The position numbers and the translations under genes are program-made. This document shows positions 12,011 to 22,297 of a stretch of 64,000 nucleotides of DNA, one piece after another (the first letter of the stretch is position 1; every line of letters begins with the position of its first letter). The stretch comes from Draba incana (Eukaryota > Streptophyta > Magnoliopsida > Brassicales > Brassicaceae): contig OY755207.1 in NCBI GenBank assembly GCA_963576765.1, positions 22,946,760-23,010,759 on the forward strand, read 5' to 3'. The notes below the pieces were generated by a model. It did no database searches. It worked only from the letters and a program-made list of their open reading frames with translations, and had not been told where the DNA came from.

Positions 12011-12229
12011 TTATTGATTACTAATTTGATCCCAAAAACATTTTCATATTTGTGTTTATTTTTAGAAGCAAAAATAGAAAAAAGAAGTGAAAGTCTTAAA
12101 ATTATAAGCAAACTAAGTAGTATTCAAGCAACAATAGAAAGATCATATCTTACATAGCATCAATCCAAGTTTTAAATTAACTTCACAAATCAAAAATACA
12201 AAAACATATCATATACCGTACCAAAAACA

Positions 12230-13840
12230 TAGAATACCATCACCCGCTTCTTCAATTCAAAGGAATTAGATAAGCTTGATCCTGTTTTGGTTATTGATTT
12301 GGACCGCAACCACTTATCATCATTTGCAAGACTGCTTTTTCATCATCATTTGAAACCTATTAAAGACAAACATTTGATCATAAGTAAAAGGTTTTTGCTA
12401 ATGGCCACAAAATCACACGGAATCTAGCGTTCATAAAGATTTTCAAAGTCAAGTTCCTAACCATTTGTAGGATTTTAATAGAAAAAAAAATCTATAATAA
12501 GATCTTGGATACCTTCTCAAAGTTTCTGGTTTTTGATATAACAAACCTCTCTCTCGTCCCTTCTTCCTATAAACAAATAAACAAAGCAAAGACTAGTTTC
12601 AAAACCATTATCTAAAGCAGAGGCTAAGACAAACATTTAGATTTTTCCAAGTATCTACCGTAACTCGTATCTACAACTTAAGAATTCACCAGAATACAAC
12701 ATATGTAAGGGAATCAACTTAAAATGATACAATGATAATACGAATAGTGCAAACTGATTCAATGATGCAAAGTAGTTCAAAAATATTTTCGTTTATGCAG
12801 CTGAAACTTAAGCGTATACAGTACAATCACTCAAGCAAAACTAAAAGCAAACTCACCTTGTCGTCATAAATGTTGGGAATAGGAAACTCACTCAACAGTG
12901 GAAGATTTTCCCGACCAGGACTTCTTTCGCACTAGCTACATGCTTTTCTCTCGAAAAACAGTTTCCTAAATGTGAAACTGGGACACTTCTTTGGCTCCAC
13001 TTCAAAAATACATGTGCTCGAAAATTCATGCGCCCCAAACGCATATTCAACCCCATTAACAACAAATATTAGATTACCAACAATGAGTACATCATAAAAC
13101 TAGTTCCTTTGGTTACTCTATTGATCATCGAATCAAAAGAACATCAAATCGGTTTTTCGATTAACCAAACAACTAATTACAAGAGACATTCTACAACACT
13201 TACACAAATTCCCAAAGAGCATTGGTTTTTGCTCAAGGAAACGAATCTGCAAGATTTGAACAACCTATAAAGAATCAAAGCAATCTGCAAAATACGTTTA
13301 TCAACAAAATCAAGTTTGAGATTTTGGTACATGGGATTTTTTGTACTCTAGGAGGAAAAATTATCATCCAAATTCTCAACAAATCTAGTTCCAAATATCC
13401 ATATTATCATCGGTCCTCCTTCATTTTTTTAGCAACCCAACAAGTAGTAGTTTCGAGCCAAAATGCCAAACCCAGATATTGAAATTGAGAAGACGAAATA
13501 CAAAAAATCATCAAAAACAGAGAAACTCACCTTCAACACCAGAATGAAAGACACCGAGTCCAAGCATTCACAGGGGTTATTTTTTGCCTAACCGAACCGC
13601 TCCAATACGACATCTCTCTCAGGCTCAATACATCACAAGAAACTGACCAATCTTGAGCTTGAGAACCCAAGATTGAAGAGGAATGTGAGAGGGTAGATCT
13701 AGTATATAAAGATGAGAACTTTAAGGGTTTCTTTGTCGGCTGGAACACCTCCGCCTGAGATAGGACCTTATCCGGAGTTCGGTTGAAGATTTCCGCCTGA
13801 GGTTCAACTTCGCCGGTTCCTCTACTCGCACACCTCGACC
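12230..13840 (-). other. Spliced gene-like segment captured in the CACTA element
   Basis: On the minus strand several strong splice signals occur. Donors AAG|GTGAGT lie after 13531 and after 12857, and AAG|GTATCC lies after 12513. Acceptors ATAG|G lie before 12566 and before 12356. The piece 12566-12513 would be a 54-nt exon. The PPPDE-like exon at 13060-12953 lies between them. Further upstream, at 13980-13880, a CT-rich stretch resembles a 5' UTR. The set looks like a captured host gene or a composite transcript. Apart from the PPPDE fragment I recognise none of the encoded peptides. Confidence 0.4.
12953..13060 (-). pseudogene. PPPDE / DeSI-like isopeptidase exon fragment
   Basis: The 36-codon stretch contains VEYAFGAHEF followed by IFEVEPKKCPSFTFRK. 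This matches the first conserved block of plant DeSI-like PPPDE cysteine proteases, which remove ubiquitin or SUMO-like modifiers. The catalytic His (in FGAH) is present. The second block with the catalytic Cys is not found, and a TAG follows a few codons after the match. It is therefore a captured fragment, not a gene. The identification rests on my knowledge of the family motif and could be tested by a protein search. Confidence 0.75.
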
Positions 13841-13979
13841 TCTAGTGGATTTTGATGTGCTTATCGATTTTAGGAAGTAATCGATAGAGAGATAGAAAGA
13901 GAGAGAGGTGAAGGTTCATACCCAACTCGAAAGAGAGACCGAGAGATGAACAAATCACGTGAATGAAATGAAGAGAGAG

Positions 13980-14003
13980 AGAGAGAGAGAGAGAGATTTG
14001 TTG
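13980..14003. repeat. GA-type microsatellite
   Basis: A run of about 12 GA dinucleotides lies in a wider purine-rich tract (13880-14005). It could be part of a captured 5' UTR read on the minus strand. Confidence 0.7.
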
Positions 14004-14046
14004 AATTGGTTTGAGATTTAGAGAGAAATCAAAACCTAGGTTTGTT

Positions 14047-15060
14047 AAACTGATTTGGGAATTAGATATTTTAGAGTACATATCTGCATACGGATGTCAA
14101 AATGAGTCAAAACTCATGGTTTGATCCGATCCAATCCAAACCATTAATCCTAATGAGTTGAATATTTTGATCCAAATGAATAAATAGATCTAATGGTTTA
14201 TGATAAGGGTGGGCCGGATCCGGATATCCGGCCTTTTTCAGGATATCCGGATCCGGATCCGTATTCATCGGATCCGTGATTTTACTATCCGGATCCGGAT
14301 CCATGACACCCGGATATCCGGCTTTCGGATATTCTTTCAAAAATTAACATATCGGCGGATATCCGGATCCGTAAAAATATTAAAAATAAATTAAAATATT
14401 AAATTAATTAAAAAAACTATGTTTTTGTAAAATTATTATAAATTTATTAAAAAATAAATAAAAATTACGAAAATAATTTTAATTTTAATTTTTTATGTTT
14501 AATGTTTTAAAAAAAAAAAAAAAAAAAAATTTATTTTTAATATATAGTAAATTTTTCCACAAATAAACTCAAATCCGCAAAAGTTTCCCGCAAAAAACAC
14601 AATGTCTTAAACTTTTTGCGCCAAAAATGTGACTTGCATTTCTTGTAAAACATAATTTTACAATTTATTAATAAATATACATATTTAATCATTTGATTTA
14701 TTAAAGTAAACGGGTCGGATGAAAGTCAATCCGACTCATTTATATTTGATGAGTTGTGGGTCGATCCAATCCATTTATTAAATGGATTGGATTGATCTAT
14801 AATCCATTAACATTCAACCCACTATGGTTATGGGTTGGATTGGATTGGATTATTCATTTTGACATCCCTATATCTTTATCTATAAAACTGATTTGCGAAT
14901 TAGATATTTTAGAGTATATATCTGCATCTGTTAAACTGATTTGGGAATTAGATATTTTAGAGTACATATCTGCATCTGTTAAACTAATTTGGGAATTAGA
15001 TATTTTAGAGTACATATTTGCATCCGTAAAACTGATTTGGGAATTAGATAAAAACCTAGG
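14047..15060. repeat. 48-bp tandem repeat, five units split by the TIR transposon
   Basis: AAACTGATTTGGGAATTAGA starts units at 14047, 14885, 14933, 14981 and 15029. Each continues TATTTTAGAGTACATATCTG with few changes. The first unit lies left of the small transposon and the other four right of it, showing that the transposon landed in the array. Confidence 0.85.
14092..14872. mobile_element. Small TIR transposon inserted in a 48-bp tandem repeat
   Basis: The ends read GGATGTCAAAATGA and its complement TCATTTTGACATCC, with subterminal ATCCAATCCA-type words on both sides. The flanks ATATCTGCAT (left) and ATATCTTTAT (right) look like an 8-10 bp target duplication with two changes. They match the 48-bp repeat unit found around the element. 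Within it, from about 14203, a second sequence begins GGGTGGGCCGGATCCGG and contains repeated GGATCCGGATATCCGG words, probably another nested terminus. No transposase is present. The superfamily (hAT or MULE) is undecided. Confidence 0.55.
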
Positions 15061-15610
15061 TTTTTTACTAGCAACATAATTTTCCAAAGGATAAATCAGC
15101 GCTTGACGACAGACAAAAAAAAAAAAAAAATCAGCGCCCAAAAATTCAAATTATTTCACCAAATAATTTAAAAATTAATTATGCTAAGAAAAGTCACAAA
15201 ATAGTAGCAAATATGTGACAATACTATAAAATAGTCATATATTAATGATATACATGTTTAATCAGTAATTCCTATTATATTTCTTAAGTATATGTTTCAT
15301 TATATAGTGTTGAATAATACTAATTAAGTAAAATTTGAAAAACTAAACACTTCAACAATCATTAGATTGCAAACATATATGTAATATAATGGCCATTGTT
15401 ATGTAAGATGCAAAAATGAGAAAACTTAGAGATTATAAATTTTGTTATATAAAAAAGTTCATTAGTAGACAATATATTAGCATAACTAGCAGTTGAATCT
15501 CTATAGAAACTTAAAACTAATCAATTTCTAATCATTTCTTGATGAATTTTCAAAAATCATACGGATTAGTCACAAATCAGTAGCAATGCAGTCACAATTT
15601 TGGGACTATT
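15061..15610. other. CACTA interior without genes
   Basis: AT-rich sequence with scattered GTCACAAA/AGTAGCAA words near 15190 and 15570-15600, consistent with CACTA interior. I see no ORF or further element here. Confidence 0.6.
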
Positions 15611-17323
15611 TGTAACATCCCCAAACCATTTTTTAGCAATTTGGTTAGGGTGTCGATCGACACCCATGGTTAGTGTCGATCGACACCATGCGTTTTTGGG
15701 CCGATCGGATTAGATTTTTAATCACGATTCGGCTCGGTTTTGTGGATTGACCTAGGGCTCGGGTTTAAATACGTCTTGAGGTTTGGTGGCCGCGTTTCAT
15801 CAGAGAAAAACGCTGAGAATCCTTAGAGTTGAGAGAGATTTCGAGAATCGTTTGCTCTCGGTTGATTGTTGCAAAGAAATCAATCTGGGAACTTTTCTCA
15901 CGGTTCGTTAAGGTCTAGTTCTCGTGTGTGGTGTGTTCCGTGAGGTGATGGCGCGGGTTTTGGTTGCACATCTAGGTTTTAAATTTATAAACCCTAATCT
16001 GCAAGTGCACAGTTGACAATTGTAGTACTTAGGGGTCAATCCACATGAGACTAAGTGTTACGCTATAAATATATATGATGCAGAATAAGCTAAGCGATTT
16101 TATATTTGGTTTTGGGGTTTTTGTAAATGCAAAAAAAGTAAAGGGATAGATAAATCAAAACATACAGGATAAAAGAAATCTAAAGAACTTATGCAACATG
16201 TTCTACACCGGATTTTAAAGATATGCAACTAGTGTTCATGAACTTTAGATCACTGCGGTAGATCCATTCCACTTTCGTGGCTCCGAATCCTATGAAACAA
16301 ACCCTAATAGACTCAGCTTTCGCATGGTTATTACAAGGTGGATTCACGCATTAAAATCGGGATCTAATTGTTCACCAAACTCCCTAACTAACTGATTAGG
16401 TTGTTAGGACGTTTGGCCCATCGAATACTTGGTCCGGTCGATATCAAAGCTTTTAAAATCAATACCGGCCTATGATCGATCTCTAGGTAGCTAAGCAAGA
16501 TCAATCATTAAAGCACGAATAAAGACAGAAAACTAATCTAGAAGCAATTCAATAAAGATGTAAAAGATGCAAGCAAAAGAATTTAAATAACTTTAGTATC
16601 AAGTATACAACAACTCTACATGTTATGAAACATAAAGCAGCTAGAGAAGTTGATAAAACATTAGATTCGTGATAGATAAGTGCTCGGCATAGGTAGATCT
16701 CTCAGCACAAGGATTGAGAAGAACACCATGACCTTCATCGCTCTTTTACAAAGGATAAAGATGAAGATCTAAAGAGAATAATGAAAATACATGTTTATTA
16801 GTTATTTGTAGGTGCCTAGGGCTGCTCTCCTTCTCTCAAGAGGCTAAAAGAAAGTATATATAGGTGTTGGAGGAGTCTCTAGGTCGGCAAACTTCTATTG
16901 TTTCACTTCGGGCAAAAACGTCTTTTTGTCGATAAGTGACCAAAGGAGGCCACGGCACCGGACAGAGGCACCGGACACGGGAACGTGTCCGGGATCTGGG
17001 CCATCTTCATCTCCTTGTTCTTGGCTAGGGTCACGGGAACCGGTCCAACCCGTTGATCGGTCTCTTGACTCCTTTTGCATTTGTTTCTTCTTCGAGGCAG
17101 GATGACATGCCTTCAGTAGATCTTGAATACCTTGCACACTTCAACTCCAAATGCTATGATTCCAAATATTGTGGAACGCTAACTCAAATATCTATCTCCA
17201 TGAAAAGTTTCAACTCCGTCCAAGTCGATTTGGTCGAGCATCCGAGGTGATCTTTCGGGGATATAGAATTTGTCCAACTTGGAGAATCGTGAAATCTTGG
17301 CATGGGAGGACAAAGATAGGTTC

Positions 17324-18519
17324 TGATGCGGGCTCAAATTCACCCTAGAACCACTCTCTCAAACAAAGAGATCATAGTAGTACTTAAGGATCGTATCCAC
17401 AGGGAGTTGGAATACACAATCAATCCTAGTATTCAGATTTTGCTAAGTAAAACGATTGTAAGCATGAAAGCAGTTATAAAACAAGTAAACAAAAGACGGG
17501 TTGATTAAGTACTCAAAGAGATGGAAGCTAGGTCATGGAAATTCTTTAGGTAATGATTCGAAATCAATATATAGCAATTGTCAAGGTTCAATTAAGTGCC
17601 GTTCTAGAACTCAAGCACGAAAATATAGCCAGCTAACTGTCGTTACGAGGGCTATCTATCTTTAGAACCTCGAATCCCAAATTTCTTTGCGAATTCGTCG
17701 AATCTAAACAAGCATTTAGTACGAGCTCGATAAGTTCACAAAGTCCCTAAACCAAATTTCTTTGCGAATAAGTAACTTTGCCCATTTAAACTAGTTCTGG
17801 TTATTAATCCCACTGTCGTGGCTAATCAACAATCCTAAGATCAAGATTCGAGATGATCAAGCAAGAATCAAGCATTAATAACAGTTTAAATGAAGAACCT
17901 ACGGATAAACCTTAACAAATATGCAATTTCAATGATTTCTAGTCATAACCCAAGAAATCCCCAAAACCTAACAAGTGATTTACTCAGAAATAGATGATGA
18001 AATCATATTAACTGAATAAGATTGCATTAAAAAGTAAGAGTAGATGATACAAAAGGGTTTGAAGTCTTTGGATCTCAAGAACATGTAGATCTTCTCAAAG
18101 TTTCTCCAAAAATATCTCTTTCTCTCTCTACCTCCTTTGATAAAACAGTCCCCCTTGGAATAAAAACGTGTAAAGAGTATTTATACAAGTGGTAAAATTA
18201 GGTTTACAGAGCGCCTGTCGATCGACACAAACATCTTGTCGATCGACGGATGAGCTTCTGTGGATATTTTCTTCGTCTTTAAAAACCTCTGTCGATCGAC
18301 AATGTATAAACTATGTCGATCGACAGGGACCTTTTAAAGGTCTCGAATCCACTTGTATCTCTTCCGCTCCAAAATGGTCCAAAATGCTTCAAATGTTACC
18401 ATTAAGCTCCAAATGACCATTTCCTGGAAAACACTACAAAAGACACAAAAATACCAAAAATACTAATACAAAACCCGCTTATATCATGGTTAAAATCGGG
18501 TAAAAACCATGATATATCA
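17324..18519 (-). repeat. E1 3' LTR (left copy)
   Basis: It spans TGATGCGGGC to GATATATCA as read on the plus strand. Four GTCGATCGAC words start at 18217, 18238, 18291 and 18314, in two pairs 21 and 23 bp apart. The minus-strand TATAAATA is at 18178-18185, so the nearest word is about 31 bp upstream of it. Confidence 0.95.
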
Positions 18520-20005
18520 ACTCCCCCAGACTTAGCGTTTGCTTGTCCTCAAGCAAAATCATAAACCAAGAATGGAAAAAGTTGAAAAACACAGAACATA
18601 CCTTTCCAGTTAGTGAACCACATGATTTAGAACCAACCAAAATCAGACCACCATGTACTTCTCCGCAGACAAACACGGCTTTCCAAATACATTCACCACT
18701 TTGCAGCATAATCCGTTAGTCTTCATCGCTTGACCTCAATGATCTCAATACCATGAACCTTCTAGACTCATTGCCATACTGTACCGTGACAAATCAACCT
18801 ATACAACACTTGATACTCTTTTTCTCTCCCCCAGACTTATTTCGTTCTCTATTTATATATACATATTTATTATTATTTATTTATTTATTTTTATTATTAT
18901 TATTTTTTTTTTTATTGCTGAACTCAAAGCAGTGCATATTTCACTAATGTTGTTCCTTGTTAGGAGACAGGGTCGTGACTCACTACGATTGTTCCTTGTG
19001 AGGAGACAGGCTCATGAGATTGCTCGTCTTTCAACATCCTTTTTAGGGGACTCAGACTGCTGCTTTTACGCTGGGTGATCATCTCGAGTACAGATTCACC
19101 GGATTTATTCCTCATCATGTACTCAAGAACTATCATTTCACCCCAATCCTAGTAATATATATATATTCAAGTATATATATTTTTTTATATATGGGGAGAG
19201 GAGTACCATTACTATCAACAGAGGGTTGCATTTATCAGGTACGAATGAGGAGTCAAGCTCAATGGACATCGATCCCAAAGAGAATCGTGCAGTAGCTCTG
19301 ACTTGGCGGATTATACTGGAAGTAGCAGATGTCTCTAGTCAACCGGTCGATCCTAGGATTTTTCATTAGTCTGACTCTGAAACTGGGAGAATGGTCACAC
19401 GCTGAAAAGGACACTCCACTTAACCAATACAAAAAATTTCTACTAGTTTTGACTCGATAAACAATTTTGAGTCAAAACCAAAACAAAAAGAAATACGTTA
19501 GTAGTTCCCTCCCCCAGACTTAAACAACACTGTCCCCAGTGTTATCAAGCCCGAGATTGGCAAATTAAATCAAACGAAACGTGAACTTGATCAAAAAATA
19601 GAAAATTTACCATTTTGAAGAACCCGTCGATCGACAGAAACATCATGTCGATCGACGGATGAGCGTCTGCCTTAACCGTTGAGGTGTTGAAAATTCCAAA
19701 TTTGTGCTCATGTCGATCGACATAAAAAACATGTCGATCGACAGGTGAGCTTCTGCCCAAATTTGCACATTTGTAGATTTTTCGAAAAGTGATTTGTTCG
19801 ATGTTCCAAACTTGCATCTACAGATATTCAACAAACGATCAATGGAACAACACGCTGCAATCCTTAAAATAGAAATTCGAGTTCACATTTTGTTTGAAAT
19901 TCTAACAAAAATCCGAAATTAAAAAAAAACTAAAGTTTGAAAAAGTTTGAAAAGGTTTGAAAAGGGAAAAACAAAAACAAGATAAAGTAGAATGGAGGAA
20001 GGGAA
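18520..20005 (-). other. E1 3' noncoding region with internal purine tract and words
   Basis: Between the ATHILA ORF and the 3' LTR there is no ORF. It contains two word pairs at 19626/19647 and 19712/19733 (both 21 bp apart). A hairpin-forming AACACTGTCCCCAGTGTT lies at 19526-19543, followed on the minus strand by the purine tract AGTCTGGGGGAGG. Low-complexity T-rich stretches lie around 18840-18940, and the terminal purine tract at 18520-18533 adjoins the LTR. Confidence 0.75.
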
Positions 20006-21445
20006 CTAGTCCTCCTCCTCGTCATGATGATGCTCTGGAGATGGTGTGTTGCGCGGAGACGGTGTGCGGGGACGGATACAGTCGGACTTGCAAGACATTG
20101 CATCCCATGTCGCCTTTAGAGCTTTGGCGATCCAGCTTAAACGCGGGTCGTCATCCATCAAACCTGCTGGGAGACTCGGGAAGCGATGCTCGTGTACAGG
20201 CTGCTCCGGCGGTGCTTGAGATGAGCTAGCTCCACCCCGTGTCGTGAGCTTCCTCGTAGGACCCATGGGTTTAAGAACTTCCTCAGGTGGATTGAAAGAG
20301 ATAAGTGTAGGGTCATTAGTGACCCGCAATAAATCCGTCACTCTCCCAATCTCAACCTTTCTCTTTTGGCCATCCGCAATTGGGAAAACCCAGTGTAGAG
20401 GATGCTCATGTGTGATCCAATGAGCATTCTTCATATGCTCCATGTCCACAGAAACACGCTTGCTCTCCTCCTCATACTCGGTTGTTGAAACATTGCATCT
20501 CGTGAAGATTGGAGTGAGGATGCTTCCTACCGGTAATTGCTTCTTACCGAAATTAGTAAGAGATAGCGGAGTATGCTTGAGCGAGTAGAGGTACTCCATC
20601 AACACCATTCCCATGTTCGGTGTGATAGTGTCCCAAGTCTCATTGTGAATGACGCTCCTTAAAGCGTAAGAAAGCAAGACCAACTCGTGACTCCTAACCT
20701 TTACCGGCTCCATCTTACAAATGATGGTAGTGGTAAGCAATCGAAGCAGATAACGAGCAACGGGATGACGCACATCAGCTTGTGCAGAACTCCCCACCTG
20801 ATAGGGACCCGTACCAATCTTACTCCATAGTGTTTCCACGCCGCCATCAATGTCCTTCGGTAAACCCATAAGTGGAACCTCAGGAAACTCAAAAGTCCTG
20901 CAAACAGTGGCAGCATTCATCCTGTATCTCTTTCCATTAGACATGAAGCTCATGAAGAAATGCTTCGGGTCTAACTTCTCCTCTGTTGTGGTTGCAGTGC
21001 TGGATAACCTCACAGTTGCAAAGAATTGGCGAACAAGGTCGGGATACATCCTTGTATACCCGCCCACCAATTTCGTTAAACCCATCTGCAAAATCAACTG
21101 CTCAACTTCGTCCTCGATTTTCAGAAGTCCTAGCGACAGATTGTCGATGAACTTGGTGGTCGCTATGGGGACCCTGAGCCACTCGTTGTAGAGGAGGGAG
21201 TCATAAACGTCCCAAGCGGGTGACTCTTTCCTCTTCTCAATCTCATCACTTGTCAATACTGACTTCAACGTTACTCCCCTCTTAAGAGGCTCAAGCTCAA
21301 CCTGAATCCTTGTGCACTCCTCCCTTGGCCATTTCGGTTTGGCACCACGCCTGATATCATAAGTAGGTGGAGATGGAGCTTGAGAACTCGAACCATCATC
21401 GGTCCTTGGTCGTTTGCCAGTGCTCTTGTCAGTCGTACGTCCCAT
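20006..21445 (-). CDS. E1 ATHILA-family ORF (env-position protein of unknown function)
   Basis: The start 21445 (MGRTTDKST) is chosen because an acceptor-like TTTTGCAG ends exactly at the ATG; upstream codons in the open frame are only translated palindrome words. The 479-residue protein belongs to the plant-specific ATHILA ORF family found downstream of pol in Athila elements. It shares with the E2 protein the order LVRQFFA..., LCR/VCR-TFEFPE, a LWSKIG/LWHLIG-TGP segment and a GSLLTPIF-like motif. It is rich in charged and Ser/Pro residues at both ends and ends in an acidic HHHDEEED-type tail. I see no clear signal peptide or membrane segment. Its function is unknown, and the env label used for this position rests mainly on gene order. 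Confidence 0.8.
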   Translation of the reverse strand: MGRTTDKSTGKRPRTDDGSSSQAPSPPTYDIRRGAKPKWPREECTRIQVELEPLKRGVTLKSVLTSDEIEKRKESPAWDVYDSLLYNEWLRVPIATTKFIDNLSLGLLKIEDEVEQLILQMGLTKLVGGYTRMYPDLVRQFFATVRLSSTATTTEEKLDPKHFFMSFMSNGKRYRMNAATVCRTFEFPEVPLMGLPKDIDGGVETLWSKIGTGPYQVGSSAQADVRHPVARYLLRLLTTTIICKMEPVKVRSHELVLLSYALRSVIHNETWDTITPNMGMVLMEYLYSLKHTPLSLTNFGKKQLPVGSILTPIFTRCNVSTTEYEEESKRVSVDMEHMKNAHWITHEHPLHWVFPIADGQKRKVEIGRVTDLLRVTNDPTLISFNPPEEVLKPMGPTRKLTTRGGASSSQAPPEQPVHEHRFPSLPAGLMDDDPRLSWIAKALKATWDAMSCKSDCIRPRTPSPRNTPSPEHHHDEEED

Positions 21446-22238
21446 CTGCAAAATGAAATCACAAGGAAAACAAGCAGAGGAAGTTAGAAAGAACCAACAA
21501 AATGGACAGTCACTTTCCTGTCGATCGACACAAGTCTCTGTCGATCGACAGCAAAGCTTCTGTCGCAGTTCTACATATGACGAGCATCCATAAATTTTCA
21601 ACACACAATCTCAAGCAAATCATACCCAGCACAAATCCTAGCATCTCTATTAAGCTCAATGTTCGACAAAACAAACACGATTCACACAAATTCAAATCAC
21701 ATTCCAAAACCCCCAAATTCTAAATTTCAAACCCTATTTATCAAGAACAACACAATTGATGCACATAATTGGTTCGAAATTACTCTAAAAGTGTATAGGA
21801 AGTATTAACAACACAAGGATCGAACCAATTTAACCCCAAAATTCATTTCTTTACTTCACAAAATCGGATTGAAAATCGGGAATAGTGAAGCATACCTTGT
21901 TTGATTGCGAAAACGAACGTGAGAATCGAATAGAGGAGGAAAATCCAAGTGGATTAGGCTTAAAAATTGATTGTTTTGGTCAAGTTTTCGGAAATCTAGG
22001 GTTCGAAAAGAGTTTTGTCGATCGATGGAGATGAAGAAATGAGGAAGAAGAAGAAAAATCAGATTTAAATCACTTACCTCGTGGAGTCCGGTGCCCGTGT
22101 CGATCGACACAGGAATTTTAAAGATTCCTGTCGATCGACATAGGGGCATTGCCCTGTTTTCCTTTTTCAAAATCCAATTTAAAAAAAAAAAAAAAAAAAA
22201 CACAAAAGTTACTAACACAAAAGTATATACTTACTTAC
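21446..22238 (-). other. E1 putative intron before the ATHILA ORF
   Basis: It runs from the donor GTAAGT at 22238 to the acceptor TTTTGCAG whose AG is at 21447-21446, directly before ATG 21445, 793 nt in all. E2 has a matching 753-nt interval. It contains word pairs at 22099/22130 and 21520/21540. No ORF of note is in it. Confidence 0.6.
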
Positions 22239-22241
22239 AAA

Positions 22242-22270
22242 TGGGTTGCCTCCCACTTAGCGCTTGTTTT
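22242..22270 (-). promoter_or_regulatory. E1 post-pol conserved block with splice donor
   Basis: Just after the pol stop the minus strand reads AAACAAGCGCT, then GTGGGAGGCAACCCA, followed by GTAAGT (donor at 22238). E2 has the same block at 43308-43336, also followed by GTAAGT. E5 has it at about 34604-34630 without the donor. The block lies outside any ORF. Confidence 0.75.
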
Positions 22271-22297
22271 TAGTCGTTAGCTTGACTCTGTTGAAGC

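Noticed and set aside
14107..14394. ORFs of DPDPDS- and RIRIRI-type repeats
   Set aside because: They are translations of the GGATCCGG word array on both strands.
16895..17137. Small ORF in E4
   Set aside because: It lies within a solo LTR over GC-rich CACCGGACA repeats and shows no recognisable domain.
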